From contig WJXW01000001.1 of NCBI GenBank assembly GCA_015832175.1, positions 4,340,001-4,404,000 on the forward strand: a stretch of DNA of 64,000 nt, written 5' to 3'. Positions 1-12,402 of the stretch are shown here, piece by piece. Each line of letters starts with the position of its first letter. Positions within the stretch are counted from its first letter, which is position 1. The notes beneath the pieces are model-generated. The model did no database searches and was not told where the DNA came from. It saw only the letters and a list, made by a program, of their open reading frames with translations. This DNA comes from Paraphaeosphaeria minitans (taxonomy: Eukaryota > Ascomycota > Dothideomycetes > Pleosporales > Didymosphaeriaceae). Both the position numbers and the translations under genes were made by a program.

Positions 1-2480
1 TGCCCCAACACTATTGGCCTTATCTCGAGCGCGGGGGCTTCCCCTCCGAATTCGCTGGCGATCTGGTCTGGCAGCGCGAGGGAAAGCATGGAAACCACCG
101 GAAGCGGGCTGCCATCGTTCCGAGGGATAAGCAACCAAGGACGGCCCCCCCAAACACACGTGTCGCATCGCCGCAGCCCATCCCGCAGAATCGCGCCGAC
201 GCTCTTCGTATCCTTGCCGCCGAGAGAGAAGCGTCCCCAGCGCAACAAGATGCAATTGCGCAATCATCCGTATGCGTGCCAGCCTGCTCAGCCTTGATTG
301 GCACCGCCAACATATTTCCGCATGGCCTTTCGCCCCATTAGTGCACCCTCAACAACAACTGCGTGCCCAACTTACGTCTTTTAGCACATGCATCTGCTGC
401 TGTGTGCGGAGGAACGCGGCTCTGTACTGCTCCAGATTCTGCTGCACCACATCGTTGCGTGTGCTGCGGCCCTCGCATATTGCTTTCATCTGAACCTCCA
501 TCTGTCGGCTGCGTTAGCGCCCACTTTTGATAGCAGTCACCACATGTCTCAAAGTACATACCTCCTTGCGTAGGAAAGGCTTGCTGAGGCTGGTCTCGAG
601 CCCCACGTTATCATATCCCTCAATGAGTGCGACTCCCAACGTTGTCGGGATGAATTCCTGTACTCCGCTAGTACCTCCTACCCCATTCTGAGCTGCTGCA
701 CCTCCACCGCCGCCTCTGCCGCCGCGCCCGCGCCCTCGCCCTCGCCCACCACCTCGCTCAACAGCACCTTGGTGGCCTGCACCACCACTTCCTCCTTTGG
801 GACGTGCGATAACGTACTCGCGCTTCTTGATCTTAGCAATGTGCTCGGCCATGGTCGCGTCAGTGCCAATGCCGTTGGCATCCATGAGTGCAATGAGCTC
901 GGGTTCCGTCAAATAGCCCGGCGCTGTTGTCTGTCCATGGGGCATGGTTGCCTCTTCCGGCTCAAACGTTTCGCCCACGGTGTAACGGGGCAGATTCTGA
1001 CTGCTTTCCCACTTGTCGTATGGGTATACATCGAGATAGTTTCGTTCAATGACGCCAAGGCCGTGCACCTGGAAGATTTCACCTCCGTAGTCAATCTCGA
1101 TATCCGTAGCTTCGCCCACTGCGTCTTCGGAACAGCAAGCAAGAAAGCGGCGCACAACAAATTCGTAAACGCGCTTCTCGTTCTCGTTCAGTTGCGTCGG
1201 GGCAACGTAGTTCACCGGATGGATTGGAGGATGGGCTTTGTCATTGTTGCGGCCGTTGCGAGGTTGGTTAAATCCGCCATTCATCAGGCCTGTAGCGAAC
1301 GCGCCCCACCGGTTGTCCTGCTCTTGTCTCTGAATGATTCTTCGCAGGTCCATATCCTTGTCGAATTGGTCTGTTTCGGTACGCGGGTAGCTGATCCAAC
1401 CCTTGGTGTATAAGTCTTCGGCAACCTTCATGACGTCCTGAGAGGTCATACGGAGGAACCTACTGCCCATCTTTTGAAGTTCGACCGTGGTGAGAGGCAG
1501 CGGCTTCCACTTCTTCGTTGGCTTCTTCTGCGTCTTGGTGACTTTTGCGTGCTTTGAGAGCAAGCATCTCTCGTATATGATGATGACGGCCATCCTGTCG
1601 AAAAGATGCCCTCTTCGCCAAGAGAACTTGATTTTGATACCGTCCTTCTCATGACCGACTCTGATATACCAGAAAGGCTCCGGGACAAAGTTACGTGCAC
1701 GTAGATACCTGTCTACGACGAAACCGAGGGTAGGAAATTGACACGATCCGTAACTGATCAACTTCTTCTGTTCGCCTTGCTGGGGAAGCATCTGCTGTAG
1801 CGACAGCGTCTGCATGCGGGTGAAAGCGGCGCCTAGACGGAGGTCCAGCTCGATTCTTGCCGCAACTGCATTCGCTTGAGCTTCGTCTAGCTGGATCGGA
1901 ATCCGAGCAGCTTGGATAATGTGCCTACAGTCGCCATTAGTAGTATTACTCCAGGTGCTGTCCACTACGTACGCTCTCTCAATGTTGCTGAATCTTGCCC
2001 GCCACACTTGCATATTGGGGTTGACTTTCAGTGCAATATCTCGGATTTCAATCCCAATGTGCTCCCCCTCTCGGTCGCAATCGGTCCAGATGAAAAGGAT
2101 ATTGTTATGTCTGGCCTGGGCTTCGATGTTGCTTGCGACGGCTTTTTTGTCTTCTGCAATTTGGGTAACGATTGGCGCTTCGAACAGTTCCGAGGGTTGG
2201 CATGAATGCCACTTTCGGTATCGTTCCTGGAAATCTTGGGCCTGAATATGGCCGGCCACGCAAGTGAAAGTGACCGAAGATTGACCCCATCGCTGAAAGT
2301 TGTAGTCAAATTTGTAGTTCTTGACCCATTGTATGCCGCGGACATTTTCCTGTGGTGCTGGATAAGTAATGCGCATTTATGGCAAGGTCACACACTCACT
2401 GCTCGAACCTGGCCGCCGAGATGGTTGGCTACAGCCTTTGCTATCGAAGGCTTCTCCGCAACGCACAGGATCCGCGCCAT
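1..2480 (-). CDS. TOP3: DNA topoisomerase III (type IA), 3' end beyond window
   Basis: Type IA topoisomerase that passes single DNA strands and works with a RecQ helicase to dissolve recombination intermediates. Exon 1 (2480-2400) encodes MARILCVAEKPSIAKAV, the TOPRIM nucleotide-binding start. Exon 2 (2349-562) carries the TOPRIM acidic motif WTDCDREGE and the active-site SYPRTETD, with Tyr at about residue 348, close to its place in yeast Top3. It also has GTCQFPTLG-like and LMDANGIGTDATMAEHI motifs. Exon 3 (501-376) gives MEVQMKAICEGRST, matching the conserved end of the core. A donor follows at 375; a likely last exon begins at 212 (GAT ACG, with a CDTC pair) and stays open to base 1. Without that splice the frame would stop at 349. 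An Arg/Gly-rich insert at about residues 545-590 interrupts the core. Divergent from the next gene, 243 bp away. Confidence 0.95.
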
Positions 2481-2722
2481 GCCTCCTCACCCCTCCGATG
2501 CATGAGTGAAGTCTAGATTTAGCGATCATGTGAAGACGCGTCGAGCCGTAGGAAGCGCGTCGGCCCATGTGCACGGGCCTTCCAGGTTCCACAAGCTACA
2601 AGCGAGCGCGCTTTCCTTCAACGACAGATGATGACGCCATGTCTTCACCACGGTACGTTGCCAACTTTGCAGGGCTTCAAATGCGAGGGGACGCCCGTTA
2701 CACATCCTAAACACACACCACA
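2481..2722. promoter_or_regulatory. Divergent intergenic promoter region
   Basis: This 242-bp gap separates the start codons of TOP3 (leftward) and the DUF1295 gene (rightward), so both promoters must lie here or overlap the genes. I see no clear TATA box or named operator. The role follows from the gene arrangement only. Confidence 0.4.
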
Positions 2723-3911
2723 ATGCTGGATCTACGACCAACTTTGCGCGTGGCGCTGCCAGTTCTCAAAACTGTCCCAGAATGTGCAGACTTCTCCAGG
2801 ACCGTCTCGCCGTTTCTTCCGCAGCTGTACGACTTGCCGCAGAGGATCTTCGATAACTTCAACAACCTAGAGGCGCTTCAACACGTGTACCTCTCGACGA
2901 ACCCCCTAGTCACCGCACTCGGTTTCTCTCTATTCCTCTCGCCGATCGTGTTCATCGTCGCCGAAATCAACAAGAACTACTCGCAAGTAGATCGCCTGTG
3001 GAGCATATTGCCAGTCATCTACAATTCGCACTACGCGCTATGGGCTCATCTGTCAGGACTTCCTACGCAGCGATTGGACCATGTCATGGCCGTCACCATC
3101 TTGTGGGGCGCGAGGCTGACCTTCAACTACTGGCGCAAAGGAGGATACAGCGTCGGTTCTGAGGACTACAGATGGAACATCGTGAAAGACTACGCTGGTC
3201 CTGCTGTTATGTTTGTCTTCAACATCGTATTCATTTCACTGGCGCAGAATGTTAGTATTCAAGACCCATACCTCAGACGCGCATGACTATTCAAGAGTCC
3301 ACACTAATTCGCACCAGATACTGCTTTTTGCCATTACTACACCAACCTACATCCTTCTTCTGTGCTCACGCATCACCGGAGACGAGCTCAACTTCTACGA
3401 CAGCATCTTCTCCAAACTCATTTTCGTCATCGTACTCATCGAGTTCTTCGCAGACCAGCAACAGTGGGATTTCCACGGCGCCAAGGATACGTACAAGGCA
3501 ACAGCAAAGGTACCCAAGGAATACAGCTACACTCGCGAACAGCTCGATCGCGGATTCAACACCAGCGGCCTTTGGGCATGGTCGCGCCATCCCAACTTCG
3601 CTGCTGAGCAGGGCGTGTGGTTGGCATTGTACCAGTGGTCTTGCTCCGAGTCGGAGACATACGTCAACTGGTGCTTTGCGGCCACCCTCTCCTACCTGAT
3701 ACTCTTCCAGGCCAGTACCTGGCTTACGGAGTTGATCAGTGCGAAGAAGTACCCGGACTACAGGCTTTACCAGGACCGAGTTGGTAGGTTCCTGCCTAAG
3801 ATAGCTACTGGAGGTATGGACGCGCCCACGGGCAATGGCAACGCGGTTGGTCAGAAACAACAAGACACCCCCAAAGCTGTCAAAGCTACTGGAAGCACAA
3901 GGAAAAGGTAG
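2723..3911 (+). CDS. DUF1295 / steroid 5-alpha-reductase-like membrane protein
   Basis: Polytopic membrane protein of the DUF1295 family, related to the C-terminal domain of steroid 5-alpha reductases and isoprenylcysteine methyltransferases. Exon 1 is 2723-3250 and exon 2 3318-3911; the 67-bp intron has donor GTTAGT and acceptor CACCAG, and removing it keeps the frame. Several hydrophobic helices are visible (for example LGFSLFLSPIVFIVAEI and ILLFAITTPTYILLL). The family signature near the end, GLWAWSRHPNFAAEQGVW, is intact and is the likely cofactor-binding part. The C-terminal 35 residues are polar and Lys/Thr-rich and probably cytosolic. Family members are thought to be NAD(P)H-dependent reductases of lipid-like substrates, but the substrate is unknown and not deducible here. 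Starts 243 bp from TOP3 on the opposite strand. Confidence 0.86.
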
Positions 3912-4887
3912 ACTCAACGCCATAACGCAGCGAGCTCATTCCGAACGCGGTGATTGCGTCGCAAGCTCGACTTTGGGTTTGGTGATCACGACCCATTTCT
4001 GTAGCACACAACATGTCATAGAGCAGCCATGCTTGTGATGGGATTAAGAAGTCGGAGGAGGACGGTTGGATGTGGGTCTCACATGCTTCTCATGATATGA
4101 ACTGCTAAATCATGTTGTCAAGTATATTCACCCATTCCATCCCGCAGTGTGCAGCAACTTCCACAAAACATAGCATACCGTCTCATAAGGGACTCGGGAC
4201 TGCCTACAATCTTTACGTTCTTGTGACTTGTTCGATAACAAGCACTTGGTGCTTTTCGCGACGGAGCCTCGGTTCGATGCTGATGCCTGCCGTTGCTAGT
4301 AGCCGTGCTCACAAGACCTCATCCCCAAAGAAGGCTAGCAGCTCCGAAGATGTGCCTGTGACCACCACATTCGGAGAAGAAGACTGCTCATCGGTCCAAA
4401 TGAGCCTATTTGGCCTTCTTTCTCTGCTCGGGGAACATCTCGTGTGAGTAGCTCCAGATTTCGCCAAATACTGCCATACACCAGACCCAGGATTGCACGT
4501 TTTTATGTAACTCCACCAGTACACAGTGCAGGGTGTCAGTAGCCGAATTAATCCACAAGAGTATTGTAGTGACTAATGTGAGACTGCCGAGTGTAACGGT
4601 AGCAGCTACTTGACTGTTCTAAACACTTGGTCCATCATACTCCGCGTCGATGCGGTGAATCTACCCCACAATTCCCCCCGTTCCCACTTCGAATCGAGCG
4701 GGGTCTCCGCAATGGACTTTGCTACGATGCCATCATCCTTGCTGGGTTAGATCTAATTAGCCATCTCCAAAGCGTATAAATTTTCGTCGTTATACAAAGT
4801 CCTCGGCCGCCAGCATGTGCAGTCGACTAGGGCACGATCGATAGCTGCAGGATTCTCGCCTCGAACGAAACATTGAAACCGTTCAAA
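3912..4887. other. Intergenic region with a TATA-type promoter at its right end
   Basis: No convincing gene. Short overlapping ORFs on both strands (around 4112-4524) show no recognisable protein. The last 120 bp are the promoter and leader of the Sde182-like gene. Confidence 0.5.
4775..4781 (+). promoter_or_regulatory. TATA-like box (TATAAAT)
   Basis: TATAAAT lies 107 bp upstream of the ATG at 4888, in a local AT-rich patch. Position and sequence fit a core promoter of the secreted Sde182-like gene; no experimental support. Confidence 0.4.
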
Positions 4888-6405
4888 ATGTTCTTCTCCA
4901 TACCTCGTCTACTGACAGTAGCCCTGTTGGCCTCTGTGATTCCTGCACATGCCATCGGCAGGACAGAGAGATTCCGTACGGTAGTCACGACTGACATGGA
5001 GCAAGATGACTTGACCTCACTCGTTCGATATTTTTTCTATACCAACGAACTCGACACCGAAGGCATAATCTACACATCCAGCAAGTATCACTGGGCTGGT
5101 GACGGTAAAGGCACGAAGTTCTTCCTACCAAACCGCGAGTACAATACATCCCAGACGTCCTGGCGTTGGACCGGGACACGAACCATTGAAGACATCCTCC
5201 TAAAGGCATACGCCGAGATATACCCCAATCTGCGCGTTCACGACTCAGCGTACCCTACGCCGAAGGATCTCCTGTCCAAAGTCAAGATTGGCAACGTTGT
5301 TTTCGAGGGAGAGATGGACCAAAATACGGACGGCTCCAACCTAATCAGGTCATTGCTTCTCGACAACGACCGACGAACCCTCTACCTCCAAGCCTGGGGC
5401 GGAACCAACACAATTGCCCGCGCCCTCAAATCCATCTCAGACCAATACTCCCACACCGCACAATGGTCACACCTCCAAGCATCCATCTCCCACAAAGCTG
5501 TCATCCTCGCCAGCGGTTTCCAAGACGAAACCTACGCCTCTTACATCGCAACCAACTGGCCCGACCTCCGCGTCGAAGACTTCTCCACCGCCTACAGCAC
5601 CTGGGGCTTCAACTGCAACGGGGGCCAGGGCAACGTCCGCGGTCTCCCAGGCCAACATGAATTCTTCACCGGCGCCTGGATCAAAGCGAACATCCAGATC
5701 GGCCCGCTCGGCCGCCTCTATCGCTCGTGGCTCGACGGGCAGCACACGCCCGGCGACCAACTCGACGTCTTTGGCAACTACACCCTGGCGTCCGCGCCGG
5801 GGACGTGGTGCAAGCCGCTTGGACCGTACGACTTCCTGTCCGAGGGCGACAACGTGGCGTTCAACCCGCTTCTTACGACTGGACTGCAGGATCCTAGCAA
5901 CCCCACGCTTGGGGGCTGGGGCGGCCGCTCGAAGTTGAATAGTTCGAAGCCTGAGCTGTGGCAGCTGGTCGCGAGTGAGAAAACGGCGAATGGTAGTGAG
6001 GTCAAAGACTGGACGACGAATCGCTGGGTGGAGGCGGCGTCGAATGACTTTGCGGCGAGGATGCAGTGGGGGCTTACGGAGAGGTATGGTGAGGGGAATC
6101 ATGCGCCTGAGGTGAGGATTGTGGGTGGTGGGCGGAAGGCGGCGAGGGCTGGAGAGACGGTCAAGCTGGCTGCGAGGGTGAGCGACCCGGATCGGGACGC
6201 GGTAACTGTGTCGTGGTGGCAGTATCCCGAGGAGGGGACATATCCCGGTGAGATTGCTGTTACGAGCAATAAGAGTAATGGCGCGAGTGTGAAGGTACCA
6301 GCCGATTCGAAGTCGGGGCAGACTATATCGGTTATTTTACAGGGGACTGATGATGGAGAGTTCCCGTTAACGCGATACGATAGGGTCATTATTACTGTCA
6401 AATAG
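4888..6405 (+). CDS. Secreted Sde182-like (DUF1593) nucleoside-hydrolase-fold protein
   Basis: Single-exon protein of 505 residues. The N-terminus MFFSIPRLLTVALLASV followed by PAHA is a signal peptide, so the product is exported. Residues of about 30-330 are the Sde182/DUF1593 domain, with the family-type start RTVVTTDMEQDDLTSLVRYF; its Asp cluster (DMEQDD) resembles the calcium-binding Asp motif of nucleoside hydrolases. The last 100 residues (from NHAPEVRIVGGG) form the immunoglobulin-like C-terminal domain usual in this family. Bacterial Sde182 binds cellulose, so a role on plant or wall polysaccharide or a released nucleoside/sugar is plausible; the reaction is not known. I start at 4888, the first in-frame ATG that gives a clean signal peptide. 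GC content rises sharply in the second half (5600-6200). Confidence 0.87.
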   Translation: MFFSIPRLLTVALLASVIPAHAIGRTERFRTVVTTDMEQDDLTSLVRYFFYTNELDTEGIIYTSSKYHWAGDGKGTKFFLPNREYNTSQTSWRWTGTRTIEDILLKAYAEIYPNLRVHDSAYPTPKDLLSKVKIGNVVFEGEMDQNTDGSNLIRSLLLDNDRRTLYLQAWGGTNTIARALKSISDQYSHTAQWSHLQASISHKAVILASGFQDETYASYIATNWPDLRVEDFSTAYSTWGFNCNGGQGNVRGLPGQHEFFTGAWIKANIQIGPLGRLYRSWLDGQHTPGDQLDVFGNYTLASAPGTWCKPLGPYDFLSEGDNVAFNPLLTTGLQDPSNPTLGGWGGRSKLNSSKPELWQLVASEKTANGSEVKDWTTNRWVEAASNDFAARMQWGLTERYGEGNHAPEVRIVGGGRKAARAGETVKLAARVSDPDRDAVTVSWWQYPEEGTYPGEIAVTSNKSNGASVKVPADSKSGQTISVILQGTDDGEFPLTRYDRVIITVK

Positions 6406-7617
6406 ATCGAAAAAATCTTGATGTTGATGTCCTATCGCTGTGGGAATCATAGTACCTGAGCTTGCATTCGTGCCTTTCGTTAGTCGTCCATGACTCTGGT
6501 ACTTTCAGCCATGTTTCTTGCCTGGTGTGCGTTGTGCCTACATGTGCACTCCGTCACGCAACCCAACTGGAAGCAATATGCAAACACCGCCTCAGACTGA
6601 CCGCTCCAACGAGCTCAGAATGTATGAACCCCAGAGATTTGGGCCACCTGTTCCACCAGAGCCTTATTCCCAGCCTTTACGCCTACCTCAAATAATCCGA
6701 CCTCTCATAATCTGACCATGAATATACCCCAGATCAGAGGCTCAATCATGACCAATCGATCGGTATTTGGTCATGTGTTTAACGGACAGACCCTTGGGTG
6801 CGAAGACACGTTTGCAAGCGTCGCGAAGTTCGAACCCAGGATTTTAAATTTCCACGCCTCAGCGATGAATGGCGTCCATGCAATACCCAGTGGAAACTGC
6901 ATCTACGTCGCAAATTTTCTACCGCACCACCCTTGCATCTAAGCCTCAAACGAGACCATCGAGTGCGTTGTCGGTAACCTCGGAAAGACAGGCATGTGTT
7001 TGTTGGTGTGCCCTGGTGTTGCTCAGGTCCGATCAGTCTTTGAATATGTACGTCTCGTGGATCACTGCACATTGAATGGGAAAGAAGAAGGCTGCTTTGC
7101 CGGAGCAGGTGGCAGTTGCCCATTGATGTCGGATCGAGAGGCAAGCGCGATGTGCAGGCAAGCTATGTGTAAGCCACAATCGTTCTCTATGCTAGGGGGA
7201 AATGCGTAGCAGATCTGAATTTTCTGGACGTGTCTAATGCTCAGCTATGTCGTGTTGGTTTCCGATATCTAGGACATATTTCGGGTAATAAATAGTACAA
7301 CGATAGGTTGGGGCATAAGTGACTTAACTATCAGGGTAGGAGAATTATTGTGCCACGTTTTTAAATTTTCATCCTCAGCTGTTGACAGCCCGATCGGTTG
7401 GAGGAAGAGTAGTTTTGTATTCTAAGTATTTTTTATTTATTTACACTTGCGCTTTATGGTGCACCAGACTTCGAGGGTTAGCAGAATAATCCAGCACCCA
7501 CAGAATCATGACGCTTCACTTCTGGTACCCATCACGATTCCATAATAACAATCTACATCCTGTATATCTCATAGCAAAGATCTCGAAAATATCTCAACAA
7601 TAAGTCATCCTGCCCTG

Positions 7618-7935
7618 CTAGCGTTCCAAAAACGTACCCCATCTACTCACCCATCTCTCAATTTCCCGTAGGTAAAGTGGATATCCTGCCCATTCTTGCA
7701 CCAGCCGTAAAAATTTGTTAACAAGCCCTTCTTCAAGACGATCCTCAATGTAGACCAGGGTGATTCTTGCGGGTGGCTGAGCTAGGCTTTCACTGTACCT
7801 ATTTTTCATAAAGCGTGCTATCATGAAGAACACGTATTTTTCGCCTTTACTCGTCGTGGTCTCAGAGTACCTCGCTGCTAGAAATTTGGCGGAAGCCGGA
7901 CTGTAGAAAGGACACGAATTTGCCGCTCGGGGCAT
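7618..7935 (-). CDS. Small hypothetical protein, doubtful
   Basis: An ATG at 7935 opens a 105-residue frame in an otherwise ORF-poor, AT-richer stretch. The C-terminal half (LVNKFLRLVQEWAGYPLY) has a plausible mix of hydrophobic, charged and aromatic residues, unlike the shadows nearby. I recognise no family, signal peptide or membrane helix. It may be a relic of a decayed gene or mobile element, or chance. Confidence 0.2.
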   Translation of the reverse strand: MPRAANSCPFYSPASAKFLAARYSETTTSKGEKYVFFMIARFMKNRYSESLAQPPARITLVYIEDRLEEGLVNKFLRLVQEWAGYPLYLREIERWVSRWGTFLER

Positions 7936-10294
7936 GAGCAAGGACGTTAAATAACCCTAGTCTTTACAAGAATATCCTTGCCTGCTTGAACTTCCACCGA
8001 CACGAAGAAATACATGCAAGAACTTTAGAAGGACACTGCATAGTAAGCTTGGGTTTTCCTTGTTTCATTGGTGGCTTACATTGCTTAAGTTTCCAACGTT
8101 AGATCTGACTTCCTCGTTTTTGTTCAGGTCCTCTTGCAAGTTTTGTGAAGAAATATTTTCCTCGAAAGATAATGCGTGTTAAGGATGACGGTATCGATAC
8201 CCCCTCTCATTTCCCGGAGGATACATTCGTAGCATGCGGGCGTTGCGCTCTTTTCGTTTCTTCGATCACAACAAAATGTGATTCGACTGCGACTTAGTCA
8301 ACGTGCTTGTTACTATTAACATACAGTTGTGCTGCTCTGGGGAACACTTCTTCTAATCGCATTAGGTTGATATAAGTAATACCAAGGATATGTAAACCTA
8401 AAAGAAGAGGTATCTGTTGTAAGATAACCACATTGAATAATTGCGAAGGACTCATTCCGTTAAGTAACAAATAAATTATTGCGACCCATCACCTACATAC
8501 CCCGAAAAAGCTTCACAGGTCTATCCATCGCGCCCACACAGTACACTCAACTCGCCCTAGTCCAAAATTGGTAGCAACCACTCGTAGAAGACCGCAACAT
8601 CCTGGCTCCAGACAGTCTCCGCAAGCACTATTTTTGCTTCGACTGTAATCCTTTTGCAGTGCACAACGCTTCCAGCAAACCTGCCACCGCCACCATATCC
8701 CCAGCTGTGAAGCCAAAATGATCATGTGACATGCCGACCGTTAGCTTACATGACGCCTAGCTTGCTAGGTATGCACTGCATCCATCTTTGTGTAGACGCG
8801 TTGACCAAACAGGCACACACTGAAGAGATGTATGCGGCTTTGTTAACACGAAGCTACGAATGGATAGTAATTCAAGTCCTCAATTCAAAAACATAGGTTC
8901 CTGCCATCATGAACATGGCACCGATATCTCCTATGTTCAAGAGAGCGCTGGTGCTGTCGAGGTAAGCTTCACTGCAAGCTCCAATGCGAATAGCATGATA
9001 CTGGTACGATGATAGCTTCTAGTGCAGCAATGGTGTAGTATACATCCATTAAGGCAAGGCCGAAAGCCCGTTTGCGCATCCAGCGGGAAATGAATAAATT
9101 AAAATTGACGCGCGACGCGGTGCAGCCTAGTCTTCACTGCGTACAAGAGGACGGCCTTCACCAAGTCGCAGGAAACCCCATCATCGGCCAATCACTTACC
9201 CACTCATGCATTCGGCCACCGTCCCCGCCCTATGTACTTCAACACAATCTCTCCATTCTATTCGCCTTGTCTGCAAAACATGAAGCAGCATCTCCGCACA
9301 TCGCCCACCCTCCGCCGCGTCTCCTGGCACGCAGAATATCTGCCGCCTGCGGGTACTGCATAGCCTCTACGTGGCAATAAGGGCGGCATGCATGAGCGCA
9401 CGCTGCGTATCACGAGTGAGCGAGCAGTGTACTGCTACTTCGACAAAGAAGGGCCTTGGCCCGACCTAGAAATTATAGAGTCGAAACCAGTAATCAGGTG
9501 AAAACTCGGCGTCACGAGCAATTGGCCAGTTTGCGGGTTACGAAACGCCACCGCGGTCGAGATGAGCAGTGCCTTCAGGGCGACAATGCATGCGTCACGG
9601 CCTTCGACGGAATCCTGGCATTTCGAGATCCAGCGAAAAGGCGCGCGGCGTTACAAGTACAATCTCAAGAGCGCAGATGGTCGGAGACATCGTATGGGTG
9701 TGGATAAGACGCAACGACATGCGATCGTGCCGGTAGCGGTTGATAGGGAGTAGTGGGAAGGGGTGGCGTTTCCGGGTCGGTGTCCCACCGAAGATGGCCA
9801 CGTGGCGCCTGAGCAGATTCCCGACCGGTATGGGAATGTTGTTGTTATGATCGCATGGGCGCCGATCTCATCGTTGCGAATGAAAGAATGTGGTGGGAGA
9901 TAGGGCGCAACCTGTTCGTCTTAAACAGGCTTGATTTCACCGGCCCAGGACCATGGAGGCATGAGCATATTGCGTGCGAGGCTGAGGACTAGTCTGAGTT
10001 TTCCAAATCATTATTAACGTAAATAGTACAGTTTCGAGGTTGAATGAAGCTGTTTCTTCTTCGGTATATAGCACCTGAACGGTCAATTGTTGTTAGTACG
10101 AATGTGGAGGTTAGTCCACAGACATGCAGGAGGCGTCGCAAAATCCACGTCCAAATTGTCCCAATGATAGCACCCCTCTCATGATTTGAAGGCAAAACCA
10201 TGCCAGCGCTGTTCGAGTGTCGACCTCATTTGCATTCCGAATCGAGGCTCTTGTGTGCGAGGATTGACTTGTGCTGCATTTGAAAGCCATCAGA

Positions 10295-11689
10295 CTAGAA
10301 ATGCCAAGAGTTGCTGGTCTTTGTCCAAGGCCCGAATCGATCCGATATGTCCGGCTTGACAAGATCAAGTGGCGAATCAATCCACGCGGAGTAGATAGAA
10401 TCAAGCAGGTTGTGATGGACAGTCCAGACGAAGTAGTATCCTGCTTCACGCGGGCAGGTCGCAGCTCTAAGGCCATGCAAGGTACGGAGATGTCTGGCAT
10501 TCGGATGCACACCATTAAGCGCTGAGTGGAATATTGTGTGGTCGAACATTAAGTATTGCGAGACAAGAACTGCTCCTGGCGTAAAGATCGGACAGGGAAA
10601 ACGGGTGTACGAGAGCATCGCCGTATGTCGAGAAACTGTTGCACCAAATTCTTCGGTTTATGTATGGGACTGTCCAGATAGACCTGTCGGACTCAAGAAT
10701 AAACCCTGTCAAAATTATAGAGAAGTTTTAAAACTTTCCGTAATGACGCCTAGAAGATTGAGATGGACGCATTGCGTCACGACTAGATGTGACTGAGACG
10801 TAAGGAAAAGTGTAATACCTACCTGAGTCGAGAGACGGTGTTTTTTCGAATGTGGAGGATAGAAAAACACCGCGACAAACGTCAAGTCCGGCGACGTGGA
10901 AGCGTGGATAAAGCCAGTACTACGTGAGTAGCGATATAGCTTGACCAGCTGCTCTGGGCCACGAAAACCTTCCCTATCCAAGGACGGATTCGGGCGCGCA
11001 TGGAATGTCAAAATCCGTGTAGCTGAACCGTCCGCAAGTATAATTTGACAGCGCAATTTTTCCACGGTACATAGACTTTTCGTATGCTTGTGTAGGATCG
11101 GCAGCGATCTAGGACGGAATTTTGCAGAATCCCATTCGCGTTGAATAAGGATGCGGCTGAGGACTGAGTATGCTGAACTGTCGGGGCGAATCGCGCAAGG
11201 CTGCATGTCGATCGCGTGCGCAGACAAGGTATCGAAACGCGGACAGAGGGTCGCCGATTGTCGCAGTCGAATGGGTTGGGATTGAGGGTGAAGATTGGTG
11301 AATGCTGGATCAGTGTGTAATCGGGTCCAAAGTTCGGCGCTTCAACATGTCGAAGGGGACATCAGAGAACCCTGACTTCGATGGCGAAACGGACCGGCGC
11401 CATAGCGTCTCCTATAACACGCCGCGGAAAGGCAGATGAAGTCGGTGTGCACGTCCAGACCCAAGCAAGCAGTTCTACCGTCCAATGTGCCGTTGCACAA
11501 TGTCAAGCGAACGGAAGGACTATTGTCGTATTTCGCGTCGCCTAAAGCGTTCGTGCTGAGACCCATAAACAGCCTGATATCAAATAAGCGCTCCGATAAG
11601 GCCATGATCGACGCTCCTTGGCAGGGGAAGCGTGATTCCTCCTGGGCGATGTGCACTGGGGCAATGGCGTTCTGGATCGCAAGCGCCAT
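10295..11689 (-). CDS. Possible multi-exon lineage-specific gene, doubtful
   Basis: Three minus-strand ORFs follow each other: 11689-11342 (ATG start, 115 residues), 11206-10715 and 10618-10295. The middle one runs into a good donor (GTAGGT after CGACTCAG near 10822), and several AG acceptors follow in the next 150 bp, so a spliced gene is conceivable. The translations look protein-like (for example GPEQLVKLYRYSRSTGF), but I recognise no domain and cannot connect the pieces with certainty. A decayed gene is equally possible. Confidence 0.2.
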
Positions 11690-12376
11690 CTGATGTTGGA
11701 CGTTGGCTGTGATGTGTGTGCACCAAGTACATCAGCACCACTCAGAGGCGTACGGGCATAGATCGACTTGACGTTCGAGTAGCCGTCGTGCAGAGGGTGC
11801 ACAGGCTGTAACACGGTGCCATGTTCGGCGGTGAGGAACAACTGCTGCTCCCCGCCTTTCTGCACGACGCACGATGGAGGCAACGAGAGAGGTCGACAAG
11901 CGAAATGAGGCTCGGCGCCTTTCGTCCAGGAGCAAGAAGCTTCGTCCCGAACAGGCAAGCGAATACAAATGGACGATTAGCCTTACAGCCATGGCTAATC
12001 TCCACCAAACGTGCGCGCGATGCTTGCTACGGTGTTTATCGATTTGGGTGGGGCTGTTGCGGTCGCGGGTTGTGTGACTCGGCGATGGGCGTGCAGAAGC
12101 TTGAAGTCGCCCTGGGGAATGGCGGTCACGAATTGTGGAGGCGACAACGGCGTCGAGGACGCTGCCACAGCGTGCCGTCGCGAGGATGCAGCTTGGCCAC
12201 GATGGTGGATCTCCGCCGAAACACCTACGGACAGCATCGTCGTGGGCGCAAGGCAGAGAGGGCGGGCGAACTTGGCGGTTCGCGATGCTGGTGGGAGGGA
12301 GGGAGAGGCAGAGCAGCCGGCAGTGGGCGTTGACAGAGCTGCAGTTCGCAACGGTGAGCAAAGAAACGATCAACAG

Positions 12377-12402
12377 GCTGGGCTGGGTTGGGTTGGGTTG
12401 GT
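12377..12402 (+). repeat. G-run repeat (GGGTT/GGGCT)
   Basis: Four GGG runs separated by two bases (CT or TT) flanked by GG. The spacing could form a G-quadruplex on the plus strand; no gene is attached with confidence. Confidence 0.5.

Noticed and set aside
769..1413. 214-residue plus-strand ORF
   Set aside because: Lies wholly antisense to the catalytic core of topoisomerase III.
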